From positions 1-7,343 of the forward strand of contig DWYO01000126.1 in assembly GCA_019118725.1 (NCBI GenBank): DNA of 7,343 nt, in the 5' to 3' direction. Positions 7,165 through 7,343 of this stretch are shown here, piece by piece (the first letter of the stretch is position 1; the number at the start of each line of letters is the position of its first letter). The DNA comes from Candidatus Parabacteroides intestinavium. Its GTDB lineage: Bacteria > Bacteroidota > Bacteroidia > Bacteroidales > Tannerellaceae. Position numbers and translations under genes: made by a program. Below the pieces are notes generated by a model. The model was not told the DNA's origin. It saw only the letters and a program-made list of their open reading frames with translations, and searched no databases.

Positions 7165-7213
7165 AGGGCACAGAACTCCGAGGCTTGTGCAAAGCCTTGG
7201 AATTCTGTGCCCT
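7165..7213. repeat. Long stem-loop next to the terminal repeat
   Basis: The left arm 7165-7186 (AGGGCACAGAA, then C, then TCCGAGGCTT) pairs with the right arm 7192-7213 (AAGCCTTGGA, then A, then TTCTGTGCCCT). The stem is 22 bp, with one C-A mismatch (7176/7202), one G-T pair (7180/7198) and a five-base loop (GTGCA). No T-run follows on either strand, so it does not look like an ordinary intrinsic terminator. It abuts the 21-nt inverted arm and is probably part of the same dispersed repeat unit. Confidence 0.85.
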
Positions 7214-7215
7214 TA

Positions 7216-7236
7216 AACCCAAATCGGTCATTAGAC
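7216..7236 (-). repeat. 21-nt inverted-repeat arm (right side)
   Basis: This is the perfect reverse complement of 145-165. It lies directly beside the long stem-loop at 7165-7213 and eight bases before the 99-bp repeat. Perfect arms around a short, gene-free palindromic core recall a miniature inverted-repeat element or a large REP-like unit. No target-site duplication can be tested, because the left and right halves probably come from different genomic copies. Confidence 0.9.
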
Positions 7237-7244
7237 TTTGGGTA

Positions 7245-7343
7245 GATTGCCCCCTTATGTCTTGCGGATTGCTTTTCGGCTTGCAGAAGGCGTAGCGGGC
7301 TACGTCGAGGCAAGTCGGGAAGCAAGATGCTGGCAGAAGGGGC
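7245..7343. repeat. Right copy of the 99-bp exact terminal direct repeat
   Basis: This copy is identical to bases 1-99 and in the same orientation. Just before it, GGGTAGATTGCCCC (7240-7253) is nearly the reverse complement of GGGGCAAAATACCC (95-108), with 12 of 14 positions matching. This shows that the palindromic structure continues across the join when the two ends are overlapped. The window therefore behaves as a 7244-bp circle. Either the molecule is circular, or two chromosomal copies of a dispersed repeat were merged during assembly. The second reading is preferred because the genes between are ordinary chromosomal ones. Confidence 0.97.

Noticed and set aside
7128..7325. A 65-codon minus-strand ATG frame running through the right-hand repeat
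   Set aside because: It lies almost entirely in the palindromic repeat and the long stem-loop, has no known domain, and is rich in Arg, Lys and Cys as expected from translating structured repeat DNA. It is probably a spurious frame that is annotated wherever the repeat occurs.
1..7343. A plasmid, phage or integrative element
   Set aside because: No replication initiator, relaxase, partition gene, integrase, transposase, capsid or toxin-antitoxin gene is visible. The two ends share a repeat, but the cargo is housekeeping.

Overview
The window is a compact, single-direction block of chromosomal housekeeping genes from a Bacteroidetes bacterium. It is most likely Bacteroidales and possibly Parabacteroides or Bacteroides. 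The basis for this placement is A-rich leaders with no Shine-Dalgarno sequence, a TAnnTTTG-type -7 promoter box before the first gene, a large eukaryote-like aminopeptidase P, and the protein sequences themselves. The genus is inferred from memory of protein style, not from a search.

All five confident genes lie on the minus strand, so transcription runs from right to left. In order they are: FtsK, a DNA translocase (4449-6893); a LolA-like periplasmic lipoprotein carrier with a signal peptide (3814-4452), overlapping ftsK by 4 bp; thioredoxin reductase TrxB (2787-3728); an M24B Xaa-Pro aminopeptidase (849-2636); and a left-handed beta-helix protein of the gamma-carbonic anhydrase family (265-777). 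All are full length with their key residues intact. ftsK and lolA are translationally coupled. trxB follows after 85 bp, the peptidase after 150 bp and the hexapeptide protein after 71 bp. Hairpins follow the peptidase (809-841) and the last gene (203-249). Together the genes cover chromosome segregation, envelope lipoprotein transport, thiol redox balance and peptide turnover; they do not form one pathway.

The ends are the unusual part. Bases 1-99 are identical to bases 7245-7343, and the match starts at the first base and stops at the last. Joined head to tail, the window closes into a 7244-bp circle. The junction then reads as one roughly 194-nt palindromic element: 21-nt arms (7216-7236 and 145-165) are perfect inverted repeats, and there is an imperfect hairpin between them. 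A separate 22-bp stem-loop (7165-7213) abuts it. I see no replication, mobilisation or recombinase gene. The simplest reading is a chromosomal segment between two copies of a dispersed palindromic repeat, which an assembler closed into a false circle. A true excised circle is possible but unsupported.

Between ftsK and the right-hand repeat (6894-7164) there is a promoter, a hairpin and a short coding-like remnant, but no gene I can name. Between the last gene and the left-hand repeat there is only the terminator-like hairpin.
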